From NCBI GenBank assembly GCA_005887895.1, contig VBPC01000286.1:1-39426 (forward strand): a DNA stretch of 39,426 nucleotides. Reading direction: 5' to 3'. Shown here one piece after another: positions 1 through 8,197 of this stretch. Within the stretch, counting starts at the first letter, position 1. Every line of letters starts with the position of its first letter. The stretch comes from Candidatus Rokuibacteriota bacterium. GTDB taxonomy: Bacteria; Methylomirabilota; Methylomirabilia; Rokubacteriales; CSP1-6. Under the pieces are notes generated by a model that was not told the origin of the DNA, made no database searches, and saw nothing but the letters and a program-made list of their open reading frames with translations. The translations under genes and the position numbers were made by a program.

Positions 1-416
1 GAGGCGTCGACCTGCGCCAGGACCGTGGTGGGCAGCGTGACGAAGTTCGTGCCGCGCATGTAGGTCGCCGATACGAAGCCGGCGAGATCGCCGACGGCGC
101 CGCCACCGAGACCGAGCACGGTGGAGGTGCGGTCGAGGCCGGCCGCCAGCAGGCGGTCCCAGCAATGCTCGGCCACCGTCAGCGTCTTGGCGGCCTCGCC
201 CTCGGGGACCTCGATCACGGTCACCGAGAAGCCGGCCCTCTCGAGGCTCTCGACCACGGCGGCAGGGTAGGGCAGCCGGATGATCGCGGCGTCAGTGACC
301 AGCGCGGCGCGCCGGCCGACGCCGAGCGCGCGCAGGCGCTCGCCGACGCCGGCGAGAGCGCCGGCCTCGACGACGATCGAGTAGGAGTGGCTGCCGAGGT
401 TGACGGAGACGATCAT
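1..416 (-). CDS. aroB: 3-dehydroquinate synthase, N-terminal part (runs off the window)
   Basis: This gene encodes the second shikimate-pathway enzyme, which makes 3-dehydroquinate from DAHP using NAD+ and a divalent metal in the cytoplasm. About 138 N-terminal residues are present and the rest lies beyond base 1. It starts at ATG 416 with MIVSVNLGSHSYSIVVEAG. Diagnostic motifs are the NAD-binding GLGGGAVGDLAGFVSATYMRG and the following LPTTVLAQVDAS, both typical of AroB. It lies 49 bp downstream of pilQ on the same strand. In Pseudomonas, pilMNOPQ is also followed by aroK-aroB; here aroK is absent between them. Function is confident; regulation cannot be judged. Confidence 0.93.
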   Translation of the reverse strand, partial: MIVSVNLGSHSYSIVVEAGALAGVGERLRALGVGRRAALVTDAAIIRLPYPAAVVESLERAGFSVTVIEVPEGEAAKTLTVAEHCWDRLLAAGLDRTSTVLGLGGGAVGDLAGFVSATYMRGTNFVTLPTTVLAQVDA

Positions 417-465
417 GGCGCCTCGCCGCGGCGCCCGTTCGCGGCAAGGCGCCGCGAACGACGGT

Positions 466-2737
466 TCATGGCCGGCGCGGTGTCGTTCCCGGGACCGAGG
501 CGGTGGTGGCGTCCCGCCGGAGGATCGACGGGGTGATGAACACGACCAGTTCGGTGGAGTTGTTGCGGTCGCCTCGCTGCTTGAACAGCCAGCCGAGGAT
601 CGGGATGTCGCCGAACAGCGGGACGCGGCGGACCGCCTCCTCGCTCTCGCTGTTCGTCACGCCGCCGATCACCAGCCGCTCGCCTTCCTTGATGAGCACC
701 TGGGTCTCCGCCTTGCGCTTGTTGATGGCGGGCGGCTGGCCGCCGCTGGCGCCGAGGTCGACGGTGGCGCCCCGCGAGTTGTTCTCGACCAGCACGCTCA
801 TCTTGATGCGATTGACGTCCCCCTCGCGGACGACGGTCGGCGTGACCTCGAGCTTGAGCACCGCCTCCTTGAACTGGATCTGGGTGCCGGCCGAGCTCAC
901 CGTCGCGTACGGGATTTCCTCGCCGAGCGAGACGGTGGCCTTGTTGTTCTCGACGGTCACGATCTCCGGCCGGGCCAGCGTGCGGGTCTTGCCCTCGCTC
1001 TTCAGCGCTTCCAGCGCGAGGTTGAGGTTCAGGCGGCTGCCGACGATGCCGAACGCGATCCCGGCGGTGCCAGCCGATACGACGCCGGGGAGGATCGAGC
1101 CGATCGGCAGGTTCACGAGGTTGCCGCCGTTCGGCAGGCCGGTCGTGGCGCTGACCGGCAGGATCTGGCCGGTCCCCCCTCCGATGGTCAGAGCTCGTGA
1201 AGCCCCGGCCGACGAGCACGGCCTGGTTGTTGTTCGCCACGCCGCCGCCGCCCCACTGGATGCCCAGCGCGAAGAGATCGTTGCGCGCCAGGATCTCCAT
1301 GCGCGCCTCGATCTTCACCTGTGGCAGCGGGATGTCGAGCTTCTCGCGGATCAGCGTCTTGATCCGCTCGAGGTCGGCCGCGTAGTGGCGGATGAACAGC
1401 GAGTTCGTCGGCTTGTGGGCCTTGATCGTGATGCCCTTGGCCAGCACGTCGGACGAGGGTGAGGGCGGCGGCGGGCCCGGCGGCTGGCCGGGACCGAACA
1501 GCTGCGAAAAGGGCGGCGCCGGGATCACGCCGGGCCCCGAGGCCGGCGCCGCCGGCGCGCTGCTCTGCCCGGGCGGAAGCCCGAGGATGCCGACGAGCGT
1601 GTTGGCGATCTCCTCGGGATCGGCGTAAGAGAGCCGGATCGTCTCTTCCTTCAGCGGCCCGCGCGCGACGAGGTCGGCCGCCGCCTGCTCGGCGGCGAAC
1701 TGGCGGGCCGCCGCCTCCTGCTCCTTGAGCTTGGCCTCCGCGAGCTTGGTGCGGATTTCCGTCTCCGACTTGACCTTGGCCTCCTCCAGTTTGGCCCGCG
1801 CCTCGCGCTCCTTGGCGAGCTGGTCGGAGGTGACGATTCGCATGACACCCTCGCGCTCGACCTTCACGAGCCCCTTCGACTCCATCACGGTGTCCAGCGC
1901 GACCTCCCACGGCACGTTGCGCAGCGTGATCGACATCTTGCCCTTCACGTCCTCGCCGATGACGATGTTGCGCCCGCTCTCGGCGGCGAGGATGCGGAGG
2001 AGGTTCACGACGTCGGCGTCCTTGAAGTCGAGGGAGATCAGTCGCTGGCCGTTCGTCGCGAGCGGCGTCTGCACCGCCGGCGCCGGCGTGACCGGGGCGG
2101 GCGTGACCGGCGTCGTGGGTGCCTGGGCGACCACGGCCGGTCCGGTCGACTTCGCCTCGGTCGCGGCCGCGCTGGGCCCAGCCGGCTTCGCGTCGGCCGG
2201 GGCCGGCTTGGGCTCGGCGGCCATCCCGGGCGCGGGGGCCTTGGGCGTCGCCGCCCGCGCCGGCTTCGAGGCGGGCGTCCCGGCGGTCGCCGGCTTCGGA
2301 GCCGGCTCGGCCGCCGCGACCGTCGAGGTCGTCGGAATGACGATCGCCAGCCCATCGCTCTCCTCGCGGATCGCGTAGCCGACCTTGCGGGTGAGCTCGA
2401 TGACCACGCGGGCCACGTCGGGCTTGTACTGGCTGCCACGGACCTGCGTGAGCGGCTCGGTCCCGATCTTGAGGGGGGTCTTGCGCCAGCCGTAGGTCGT
2501 GTTCTCGAAATCGACGACGAGCCGATACGGACGGTCCATGAGCTCGGCCTGGTACTTCGCCTCCCCCGACGTCTTGACGACGATCGTCACCGAGTCCGGC
2601 TGGGTGGTGACGGTGACGTCCTGGAGCCGCACCTCGGGCGCCGCCAGCGCGACCGACACGGCTCCGGCCGGGAACAGCAGGAGAAGCGCAATCCCGAACG
2701 CCCTCCGCAGTACAGCCATCCGTCGTCGATCAGTCAT
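466..2737 (-). pseudogene. pilQ: Type IV pilus secretin PilQ, frameshifted near base 1180
   Basis: PilQ forms the outer-membrane secretin pore through which the pilus leaves the cell. From 2737 the frame gives a signal peptide, an AMIN domain (about residues 35-130), an Ala/Pro linker (136-225), a secretin/TonB short N-terminal domain (233-310), a Lys/Glu-rich helical stretch and a secretin N1 domain ending near QVKIEARMEILARNDLFALGIQWGG. After GRGFTSS the frame becomes nonsense. The secretin core continues in another frame to the stop at 466, with LTIGGGTGQILP, then SRLNLNLALEALKSEGKTR, ARPEIVTVENNKATVSLGEE, VIGGVTNSESE and VPLFGDIPILGWLF. One base too many or two too few between about 1117 and 1200 explains this; a six-C run (plus strand) lies at the break. 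It abuts the pilP stop. It could be a real disrupted gene or a consensus error. Confidence 0.9.
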
Positions 2738-3430
2738 TTAGTTGGCCGCCAGTTTTAGGACCACGCGGTTAGAGATAGACCCAGGGGTCGCCGACACGGT
2801 GAAGACGACATTGTCGGCGCCGATCTCGAGCAGGCGACCGTCGCCGAGGGTGTCACCCGGCTTGAGGATGTAGCCGATGCCGTCCGGGGTTTCGACGAGG
2901 GCGAGCGTGGTTCTCGCGCTCCGCACGATCCCGGTCAGCTTCGTCGTGGACACCTGGAGCCCCTTCGCGCCACCGCTGAGCTCCAGCGACACGAATGGAT
3001 CGCGCCGCCCCTTCGGATCGTAGCCGGGACCGTCGGACGTCGGCACCGTGGGCAACGGCACCAGCGGGGCCGAACCGGCGGTCAGCGGGGCCGGACCGGG
3101 TGCCGCCTGGGCCGGCCCGGGGGCCACCGGGGCTGGCCCGGGGGCCCCCGGGGCTGGACTGGGGGCCGCCAGGGCTGGACCGGGGGCCGTCGGGGCCGGA
3201 CCGGTGGTCAGCGGAGCCGGACGGGGTGCCGCCTGGCCCGGACCGGCGGTTGCCGGGGCCGGACCGGCGGCCGGCGGTGCCGGCGCGGCCGGCTTCGACG
3301 TGGCCACGGCCGGGATCGCCGCCACGGGCTTCGGCGCGGTCACCTGGGGTGGCGGAGGCGGCGAAGCGCCGCACGCCACCAGCGTGCCGCAGAGACCGGC
3401 GAGTCCTGCGAGCGCGACCACGGGCTTCAC
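2738..3430 (-). CDS. pilP: Type IV pilus inner-membrane lipoprotein PilP
   Basis: PilP is the lipoprotein that links the PilN-PilO inner-membrane ring to the PilQ secretin. At 230 residues it is longer than the usual 170-180. It opens with a lipoprotein signal (lipobox LVAC, Cys20) followed by Pro-rich sequence. The extra length is a Gly/Pro/Ala repeat zone (about residues 55-118), encoded by nine 21-bp repeats. The conserved PilP fold follows from about residue 135 (YDPKGRRDPFVSLEL, then LTGIVRSARTTLALVETPDG and GYILKPGDTLGDGRLLEIG). The GTG start overlaps the pilO stop by four bases, so translational coupling is likely. The repeat zone probably acts as a flexible periplasmic spacer (inference). 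Confidence 0.93.
   Translation of the reverse strand: MKPVVALAGLAGLCGTLVACGASPPPPPQVTAPKPVAAIPAVATSKPAAPAPPAAGPAPATAGPGQAAPRPAPLTTGPAPTAPGPALAAPSPAPGAPGPAPVAPGPAQAAPGPAPLTAGSAPLVPLPTVPTSDGPGYDPKGRRDPFVSLELSGGAKGLQVSTTKLTGIVRSARTTLALVETPDGIGYILKPGDTLGDGRLLEIGADNVVFTVSATPGSISNRVVLKLAAN
3077..3265. repeat. Nine 21-bp tandem repeats inside pilP
   Basis: Nine consecutive 21-bp units begin at 3077, 3098, 3119, 3140, 3161, 3182, 3203, 3224 and 3245. The four central units all begin GGGGGCC and are nearly identical. The pair starting at 3077 and 3098 reappears in altered form at 3203 and 3224, giving a 126-bp higher-order period. Each unit encodes a seven-residue Gly-Pro-Ala-rich step, so copy-number changes stay in frame. 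Confidence 0.85.
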
Positions 3431-4092
3431 GAGCGGGTCTCCGCGCCGCCGGGCAGTGCGGCCGCCGGCTTGCCGGCCGGCGGAGCCGCCGGAGGAGCGC
3501 CGGGATTGGCCGGTGGCGGCGGCGGGGTGCCCCGATACATGTAGGTCGCCATGCTCAGGTCCGCCTTCATCGAGTCCTTCGCTCTGCCGAGGCCGGTCAT
3601 CTTGAAGTCGTTCACGGTGACGACGCGGGGAAGACCGGCCACGCGCTCGAAGAACTTGGCCAGCTGGTGATAGCTGCCCTGGGCGCTCACGATGATCGGG
3701 ATCTCGTTCACCACGTCCTTCGGGAGCGCTTCCTTGGGCTGGAACAGCGCGACCCCCAGCCCCGCCTGCTCGGCCGCGGTCGAGAGCGCCCGGTAGAGCG
3801 TCGGCGTTTCCTTCTCCGAGGGCAGGCGGTCCTTGAGCAGCGCCAGGCGCTTCTCGAGCTCGGCGATCTCGCGACGAAAGCGCTCGAGCTCGGCCACCTG
3901 GGCGCGCGCGACGTTGACCTCGCCGGCCACCTGCGTGCGCTTCTTGACGAGCTCATCGATGCGCGCCTGGATCGGCGAGATCACGAAGAAGTAGCCGAGC
4001 GCGCCGAGCACGGCGACGCCGACCACTCCCAGCACGACCTTGGGAAGCTTCGGACCATCGACGAAATTCTGGAGGACCGGCGGGAGGGCCAT
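3427..4092 (-). CDS. pilO: Type IV pilus alignment-complex protein PilO
   Basis: PilO pairs with PilN in the inner membrane to form the periplasmic alignment ring of the pilus machine. The 221-residue protein has a short cytoplasmic start, one membrane helix (about residues 20-42, VVLGVVGVAVLGALGYFFVI), a coiled coil (about 45-95, rich in Glu/Arg heptads) and a C-terminal ferredoxin-like domain with NEIPIIVSAQGSYHQLAKFFERV. The tail is Pro/Ala-rich (PPPPPANPGAPPAAPP). It starts one base after the pilN stop and its own stop overlaps the pilP start. Order and size match the standard pilMNOPQ series. Confidence 0.93.
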   Translation of the reverse strand: MALPPVLQNFVDGPKLPKVVLGVVGVAVLGALGYFFVISPIQARIDELVKKRTQVAGEVNVARAQVAELERFRREIAELEKRLALLKDRLPSEKETPTLYRALSTAAEQAGLGVALFQPKEALPKDVVNEIPIIVSAQGSYHQLAKFFERVAGLPRVVTVNDFKMTGLGRAKDSMKADLSMATYMYRGTPPPPPANPGAPPAAPPAGKPAAALPGGAETRS

Positions 4093-4093
4093 C

Positions 4094-4651
4094 TCAGATC
4101 TCGAACTTGCACGTGACCTCGAAGGTCACGAGGCTGGGCGTCTTGTCGATGGCCTGACGGGACACGACGATGTCGACGTCCTTGAACTTCCCGCTGGCCT
4201 TGAGGTTGGACATGAAATCCGAGACGGCGGTGGTGGAGAACGCGGTACCGCTCAGCTTCAACACGGACTCCTTCTGCTCGAGCGTGGTGATCCAGAGGTC
4301 ACGCGGAACCGTGTCGGCGAAGGCGTCGAGGATCGCGATCGGCCGGCCCTGGCCCTTGGTGAGGTCCTGCAGGATGTCGACGCGGCGCTTGACCTCGGCC
4401 AGGCGGCCCTTCACGTTGGCGCCGTCCCCGAGCGTCGCCTTCAGCGACTGCAGCTCGCGGGTGAGGCGATCGACGTCGGCGGCGGTGCGCGTTTCTTCGG
4501 CGTTGAGGCTCCACCAGGTGAGGCCCAGAGCGGCGAGGGTCAGGGCGTACACGATCGCGAACACGACCCCGAGATTGAGCGGCGGCAGCGACAGATTGAA
4601 CACTGGCCGACTGCGCCGCGTTTCGGGCGGGGCGAGGTTGATCCGGATCAC
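4094..4651 (-). CDS. pilN: Type IV pilus alignment-complex protein PilN
   Basis: PilN is the bitopic inner-membrane partner of PilO; its cytoplasmic N-terminus docks into PilM. The N-terminal peptide MIRINLAPPE is the conserved PilM-binding segment (INLxP). A membrane helix follows at about residues 27-47 (LGVVFAIVYALTLAALGL), then a coiled coil (about 55-100) and the periplasmic domain with ILDAFADTVPRDLWITTLEQ. Length (185) is normal. The GTG start overlaps the pilM stop by four bases, indicating coupling. Confidence 0.93.
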   Translation of the reverse strand: MIRINLAPPETRRSRPVFNLSLPPLNLGVVFAIVYALTLAALGLTWWSLNAEETRTAADVDRLTRELQSLKATLGDGANVKGRLAEVKRRVDILQDLTKGQGRPIAILDAFADTVPRDLWITTLEQKESVLKLSGTAFSTTAVSDFMSNLKASGKFKDVDIVVSRQAIDKTPSLVTFEVTCKFEI

Positions 4652-5709
4652 TTCGACGACTCCTTGTCACCCGAGCGGCGTAGCGCCAATCCCACGGCGA
4701 CGGCCAGCGCGGGGGCCAGCGCGGTGACGTCTTCTCCGTACGCCGACGCCACCTCGATCCGCTCGAAGGGACGCGCCAGCTCCACCGGGATTCCCCAGTT
4801 CGACGACAGGTATTCGTTGAGGCCCGGCAGCTGTGCGCAGCCCCCGGCCAGCACGATCTTGCCGATCCGCTCGGACTCGGCGGTGGAGGCGAAGTAGTCG
4901 AACGTCCGCTGGACCTCCAGCGACAGATCGCGCGACACCGCCTCCAGCGGCGGCACCAGCGTCTCCCACTTCACGCCCACGTCCTTGCCGATCTTGGCCG
5001 CCTCGGCCTGCTCGAAGGAGATACTGAGACGCTGGGCGATGGCCTGCGTGTAGTTGTTGCCGCCGAACGGAATGTCGCGAGCGAAGATCGTGGCCCCGTT
5101 CCGCAGGACGTTGGTCTTCATGATCGAGGCGCCGATGTCGATCAGCGCCACCGCCTCGTGGTCCTCGCCCGGGAAGTTCGCCTCGAACTGATTGCCGAGC
5201 GCGAAGCCGTCCACGTCGACGATCGAGGGGCTGAAGCCGGCCTGCTCGACCACCGACATGTAATCGGTGACCTTCGCCTTCTTGACGGCCACCAGGATCA
5301 GGTCGAGCTGGCCGTTCTGCCGGCCGACGGTGTGGTGATCGATGAAGACCTCGTCGATCGCGAACGGAATGTGATGCTCGGCTTCGAGGCGCACGACGTC
5401 GTCGATCTCCTTGGACGGGACCTCGGGGATCTGGATCTTCTTGATGATGAGCTCGCGCCCGCAGATCGAGATGACCGCGTCACCGCCCTTGACCCCGGCC
5501 TTGGCGACGGCCTCCTTGATGGCGTCGGCAACCGTCTGGGGATCGTTGATGGTGCCTTCGGTGATGGTCTCGTTCGGCAGCGACACCATGCCGAAGGCCG
5601 TCACGGTCCGGGAATCCCCGCTCTCCCGGATCTGCACGACCTTGACGGCGCTGGAGCCGATGTCCAGGCCAAACGTGTCGCTCTGCCTTCGGAAGATCTT
5701 GTTTAACAA
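4648..5709 (-). CDS. pilM: Type IV pilus actin-like ATPase PilM
   Basis: PilM is the cytoplasmic actin-like (FtsA-type) protein that connects PilN to the assembly motor. The 353 residues contain the nucleotide-binding phosphate-1 motif FGLDIGSSAVKVVQI (about residues 13-27), the phosphate-2 motif VALIDIGASIMKTNVL and the C-terminal ADP-binding IVLAGGCAQLPGLNEYL. Translation seems to start at TTG (MLNKIFRRQSDTF), the family-typical N-terminus, with only a weak ribosome-binding site. It is the first gene of the pilMNOPQ unit; a sigma-70-like promoter lies just upstream. Confidence 0.95.
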   Translation of the reverse strand: MLNKIFRRQSDTFGLDIGSSAVKVVQIRESGDSRTVTAFGMVSLPNETITEGTINDPQTVADAIKEAVAKAGVKGGDAVISICGRELIIKKIQIPEVPSKEIDDVVRLEAEHHIPFAIDEVFIDHHTVGRQNGQLDLILVAVKKAKVTDYMSVVEQAGFSPSIVDVDGFALGNQFEANFPGEDHEAVALIDIGASIMKTNVLRNGATIFARDIPFGGNNYTQAIAQRLSISFEQAEAAKIGKDVGVKWETLVPPLEAVSRDLSLEVQRTFDYFASTAESERIGKIVLAGGCAQLPGLNEYLSSNWGIPVELARPFERIEVASAYGEDVTALAPALAVAVGLALRRSGDKESSK

Positions 5710-5732
5710 GTCGTTTTACCCGCTGGGTTAGT

Positions 5733-5761
5733 AGTATAGGTTTGCTCGGGTGTACGACCAA
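5733..5761 (-). promoter_or_regulatory. Sigma-70-like promoter for pilMNOPQ
   Basis: Reading the minus strand, TTGGTC (5761-5756) and TATACT (5738-5733) are separated by 17 bp. The -10 matches the consensus at 5 of 6 positions; the -35 is weak (3 of 6). Expected transcription start is near 5726, about 17 nt before the pilM start. The region is locally AT-rich against a GC-rich background. A 13-bp palindrome, CTTGTT-T-AACAAG (5698-5710), overlaps the pilM start codon. Confidence 0.5.
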
Positions 5762-5834
5762 CGTTTTCCCGCACACAAGGCTTGGGGGTTCGGTATTGCC
5801 CGGGCCCCACTGATCGGCCACTCATCTCGAGCGG

Positions 5835-6557
5835 CTACTTGCCGTCCGGAAAGTCGTCCCGAACGCGGAGGCTGTTCTGCGGCGTGAGATCCATCGCCAC
5901 GTCCTGTCCGGCCGCGATGGTGACCTTGACACGCCAGCGCGGCTCGCCGGCGATCCGATCCATGAGCCGGTAGCTGCCCACCGGCACGCGGCTGAAGTGG
6001 AACCGCCCCTCCTCGGAGGCCCGCAGCACCTTTATGAAGTTCTCGTTCGGCTGACCCTTGATGCCCTTGAGGAACAGCTGGATGCGCGCGATCTTCACGG
6101 TGGGGTCGCCGTCCGTCCACGTGACCTGCCCGTGCACGGCGCCTTCCGGGTGCTCGGGATCGGTCGCCGCCGCCGCGTCGTCGCTGTCCCCGGAGCCCGA
6201 GGAGTCACTCGCGACCCTCGGTTTCGTGAGGGCGCCGGCGGCCAGCAGCCAGTTGCGAGCGGCGATGGCCTCCGGGGACCCGGCGGGGGCGTTGGCGAGC
6301 ACCCACTGGAACTCGCGGATCGCCTCGTCGCGGAGCTCGAGATGCGTCACCGCCACCGCCAGCGAGTAGTGCAGGCGCAGGTCGTTCGGCTGCTTGGCGA
6401 CCGCCTCTCGGAGCAGCCGCGCTGCCGCGACCCAGTCGCCGCGATCGAACGCCCGGAGACCCTCGGCGACGACGTCGGGCTCGTCCTTGGCCGCGGGAGG
6501 ACTGCCGCAGGCGGCGAGGGCTAGGCCGACCAGGAGCGCGGCGAGAGCGCGACGCAC
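5835..6557 (-). CDS. TPR-like lipoprotein in the pilin operon
   Basis: I do not recognise a named family. Started at GTG 6557, it gives a 240-residue lipoprotein: signal peptide, lipobox LAAC at residues 14-17 (Cys17), then a helical tetratricopeptide-like region (AFDRGDWVAAARLLREAVAK, then LHYSLAVAVTHLELRDEAIR), an acidic Ser/Asp linker (SSGSGDSDDAAAATDPEHP) and a C-terminal beta domain (HGQVTWTDG, FHFSRVPVGSYRLMDRI) resembling carboxypeptidase-regulatory/Cna-B-like folds. The start lies just past the pilW stop. Position between minor pilins and pilM suggests a pilus-biogenesis accessory comparable in place, not sequence, to the PilF/PilW pilotins that help PilQ assemble. That role is inference. 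Confidence 0.75.
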   Translation of the reverse strand: MRRALAALLVGLALAACGSPPAAKDEPDVVAEGLRAFDRGDWVAAARLLREAVAKQPNDLRLHYSLAVAVTHLELRDEAIREFQWVLANAPAGSPEAIAARNWLLAAGALTKPRVASDSSGSGDSDDAAAATDPEHPEGAVHGQVTWTDGDPTVKIARIQLFLKGIKGQPNENFIKVLRASEEGRFHFSRVPVGSYRLMDRIAGEPRWRVKVTIAAGQDVAMDLTPQNSLRVRDDFPDGK

Positions 6558-6559
6558 GC

Positions 6560-7135
6560 TCAGATGTTGCGGAACCGCACGCGGCCCTCGACGACGGCGT
6601 GCTGGTCGCCGGGCGAACCGGCCTGCGCGGTCCGCTCGGTCTGGGTCTTGATCTGGATGAGGACCTCGCGGATGTTGTCCAGGTTGCTGTCGAGTGTGCC
6701 GCCGGCGTTGTAGCACCAGATCTGCAAGCTCTGGACGCCACCGATCAGGACGTCCGTCGTCCCGTTGTAGACCCGCTGCAGGTCGGTGCCGCTCATCTGG
6801 TACGTGACCGTCTTGCTGAACTGATCGGTGAACCCCATCGACGTGCCTCCGCCGCTGGTCGGCGGGGTTCCGGTGTTGCAGTTGGCGTCGATGCCGGTCA
6901 GCACCCGGGTGACCGAGCCGGCAACCGGCTGCGCCGCCCGGAGGTCGTTGACCATCATGTCGAGCGCGATCCGCGCGTTCTGCTGCACTTCCACCCGGGC
7001 GGCGCCGGTGAGGTAGGCCAGCTGCCCCTGGCGCTGCAGCGTGAAGAGCGCGCCCATCATGAAGCCGAGGACCGCGACGACGATGAGCAGCTCGGCCAGC
7101 GTGAAGCCGTGGGCGTCGCGGAGGAGCCGCTTCAT
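6560..7135 (-). CDS. pilW: Minor pilin, PilW-like
   Basis: This is a prepilin of 191 residues. MKRLLRDAHG precedes the class-III cleavage site, with mature sequence FTLAELLIVVAVLGFMMGA; Gly10 is followed by Phe, and the conserved Glu5 of the mature protein is present. The body resembles PilW: VQQNARIALDMMVNDLRAAQ after the N-terminal helix, then a Cys-containing globular domain and VRFRNI at the end. The start at 7135 is chosen because it sits directly before the prepilin leader and forms an ATGA overlap with pilV; longer upstream reading is antisense or out-of-frame noise. PilW-type pilins cap and prime the fibre. Confidence 0.85.
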   Translation of the reverse strand: MKRLLRDAHGFTLAELLIVVAVLGFMMGALFTLQRQGQLAYLTGAARVEVQQNARIALDMMVNDLRAAQPVAGSVTRVLTGIDANCNTGTPPTSGGGTSMGFTDQFSKTVTYQMSGTDLQRVYNGTTDVLIGGVQSLQIWCYNAGGTLDSNLDNIREVLIQIKTQTERTAQAGSPGDQHAVVEGRVRFRNI

Positions 7136-7677
7136 TTCTGCGACACCAGCCATTCGAGGTACACCGTCTTGGGCGCCGGCGCCTGCCCGCCGCCGGCGGT
7201 GAGCGGCGTGTAGGTCACCGTCACGCCGACCCGGCGCAGCATGTGCGCGGAGTTCGTACCGGTCACGCCCGCGCAGGACAGGGTCGCGCAGCTGGTGACC
7301 CGGACCGTCCGCGTGAACGGCGAGTACCCGCTGACGCCGACCCCGCTCGTCGTCTCGTCCGGGAACTGTGTCGTCGTCACGCCGTTGCACGTCGCGCTCA
7401 CGACGGTGTTCGTGCTGTCGACGATCTCCGTCGGCACCGGCGCCGCGGCGGTGCCGATCCCGAGACAGTCGACGGCCGGGTTCTGCGTCCACTGGGCCGA
7501 CCGGGCTCGCTCGATCATCTGCTCGGCGAGGAACGTGGCCGTCGAGAGCTGGTTGCCCTCCTGCAGCCCGTAGCTCGAGACCGGAATGACGACGGCGAGC
7601 CCCACCAGCCCGAGGCCGATGATCGCCACTGCGACGAGAATCTCGGCCAGCGTCAAGCCGCGTTCGTTGAGGATCAT
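7132..7677 (-). CDS. pilV: Minor pilin, PilV-like
   Basis: A 181-residue prepilin with a short leader, MILNERG, then LTLAEILVAVAIIGLGLVGL. The cleavage Gly7 is followed by Leu rather than Phe, which is tolerated in minor pilins, and mature Glu5 is present. The segment after the helix (LQEGNQLSTATFLAEQMIERAR) is typical of PilV/GspI minor pilins. Four or more Cys residues in the C-terminal domain suggest disulfides. The gene overlaps pilW by four bases and follows fimT. Confidence 0.85.
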   Translation of the reverse strand: MILNERGLTLAEILVAVAIIGLGLVGLAVVIPVSSYGLQEGNQLSTATFLAEQMIERARSAQWTQNPAVDCLGIGTAAAPVPTEIVDSTNTVVSATCNGVTTTQFPDETTSGVGVSGYSPFTRTVRVTSCATLSCAGVTGTNSAHMLRRVGVTVTYTPLTAGGGQAPAPKTVYLEWLVSQK

Positions 7678-7699
7678 AGTCGCACCTCGCCCGTGATCA

Positions 7700-8197
7700 T
7701 TACTGAAGCCTGACCCGCCCGGGGGAGGCGATGACGATATTCATGCTTCCGCCCGAGGCTCGGGTGACCGTAATCGTGCCGGACATGTTGCATCCCACCG
7801 GGACCGGCGGTGGCGGCGGCCCGCCGAGCTAGCCGAAGCAGATGTTGCTCGTCCCGCTCAGCGTGAGGCCAGACGGCAGCTGCAGGTACCCGGAGGCGTC
7901 GGTGCCGGCCATCACGTAGGCGGCCGCGCTGCACGTGTCCTTGTGGTATTGCATCCCGGTGCTGTCGATCGTCACGCACATGGTCGTGTTGAGCCGGATC
8001 GCCAGCTGACGCGCGGTGTTGAGCATGACGACGGTCTGCTCGGACGCGGCCCGCAGCGCGGAGGCACGGTAGTACGTCCACAGCGAGGGAATGGCCACGG
8101 CAATCGTCACGCCGATCACGGCGATGACGACGATCAGCTCCGCGAGCGTGTAGCCGCTCGCGCGGCCTACGACCCGCCGAATGCGTTCAGGTACCAC
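7700..8197 (-). pseudogene. fimT: FimT/GspH-type minor pilin interrupted by an in-frame amber codon
   Basis: The leader MVPERIRRVVGRASG (GTG start, 31-bp overlap with pilD) is followed by the pilin helix YTLAELIVVIAVIGVTIAVA and the GspH/FimT signature region (VVMLNTARQLAIRLNTTMCV). The frame meets TAG at 7829-7831 after SNICFG, 122 residues in. Reading past the TAG in the same frame gives 42 further residues that look like the missing end of this family: LGGPPPPPVPVGCN, then GTITVTRASGG and IVIASPGRVRLQ, ending at TAA 7700-7702. So this is one gene with a point nonsense change, or a base-call error, not a short gene beside noise. The truncated product would lack its last beta strands. Confidence 0.8.

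Noticed and set aside
1117..1200. Programmed ribosomal frameshift in pilQ
   Set aside because: No recognised slippery site with a stimulatory structure; known PilQ proteins are single-frame.
7700..7831. Pyrrolysine or other recoding of TAG in fimT
   Set aside because: dnaK and the small peptide end in TAG, no pylTS-like gene is seen and the context is a pilin.
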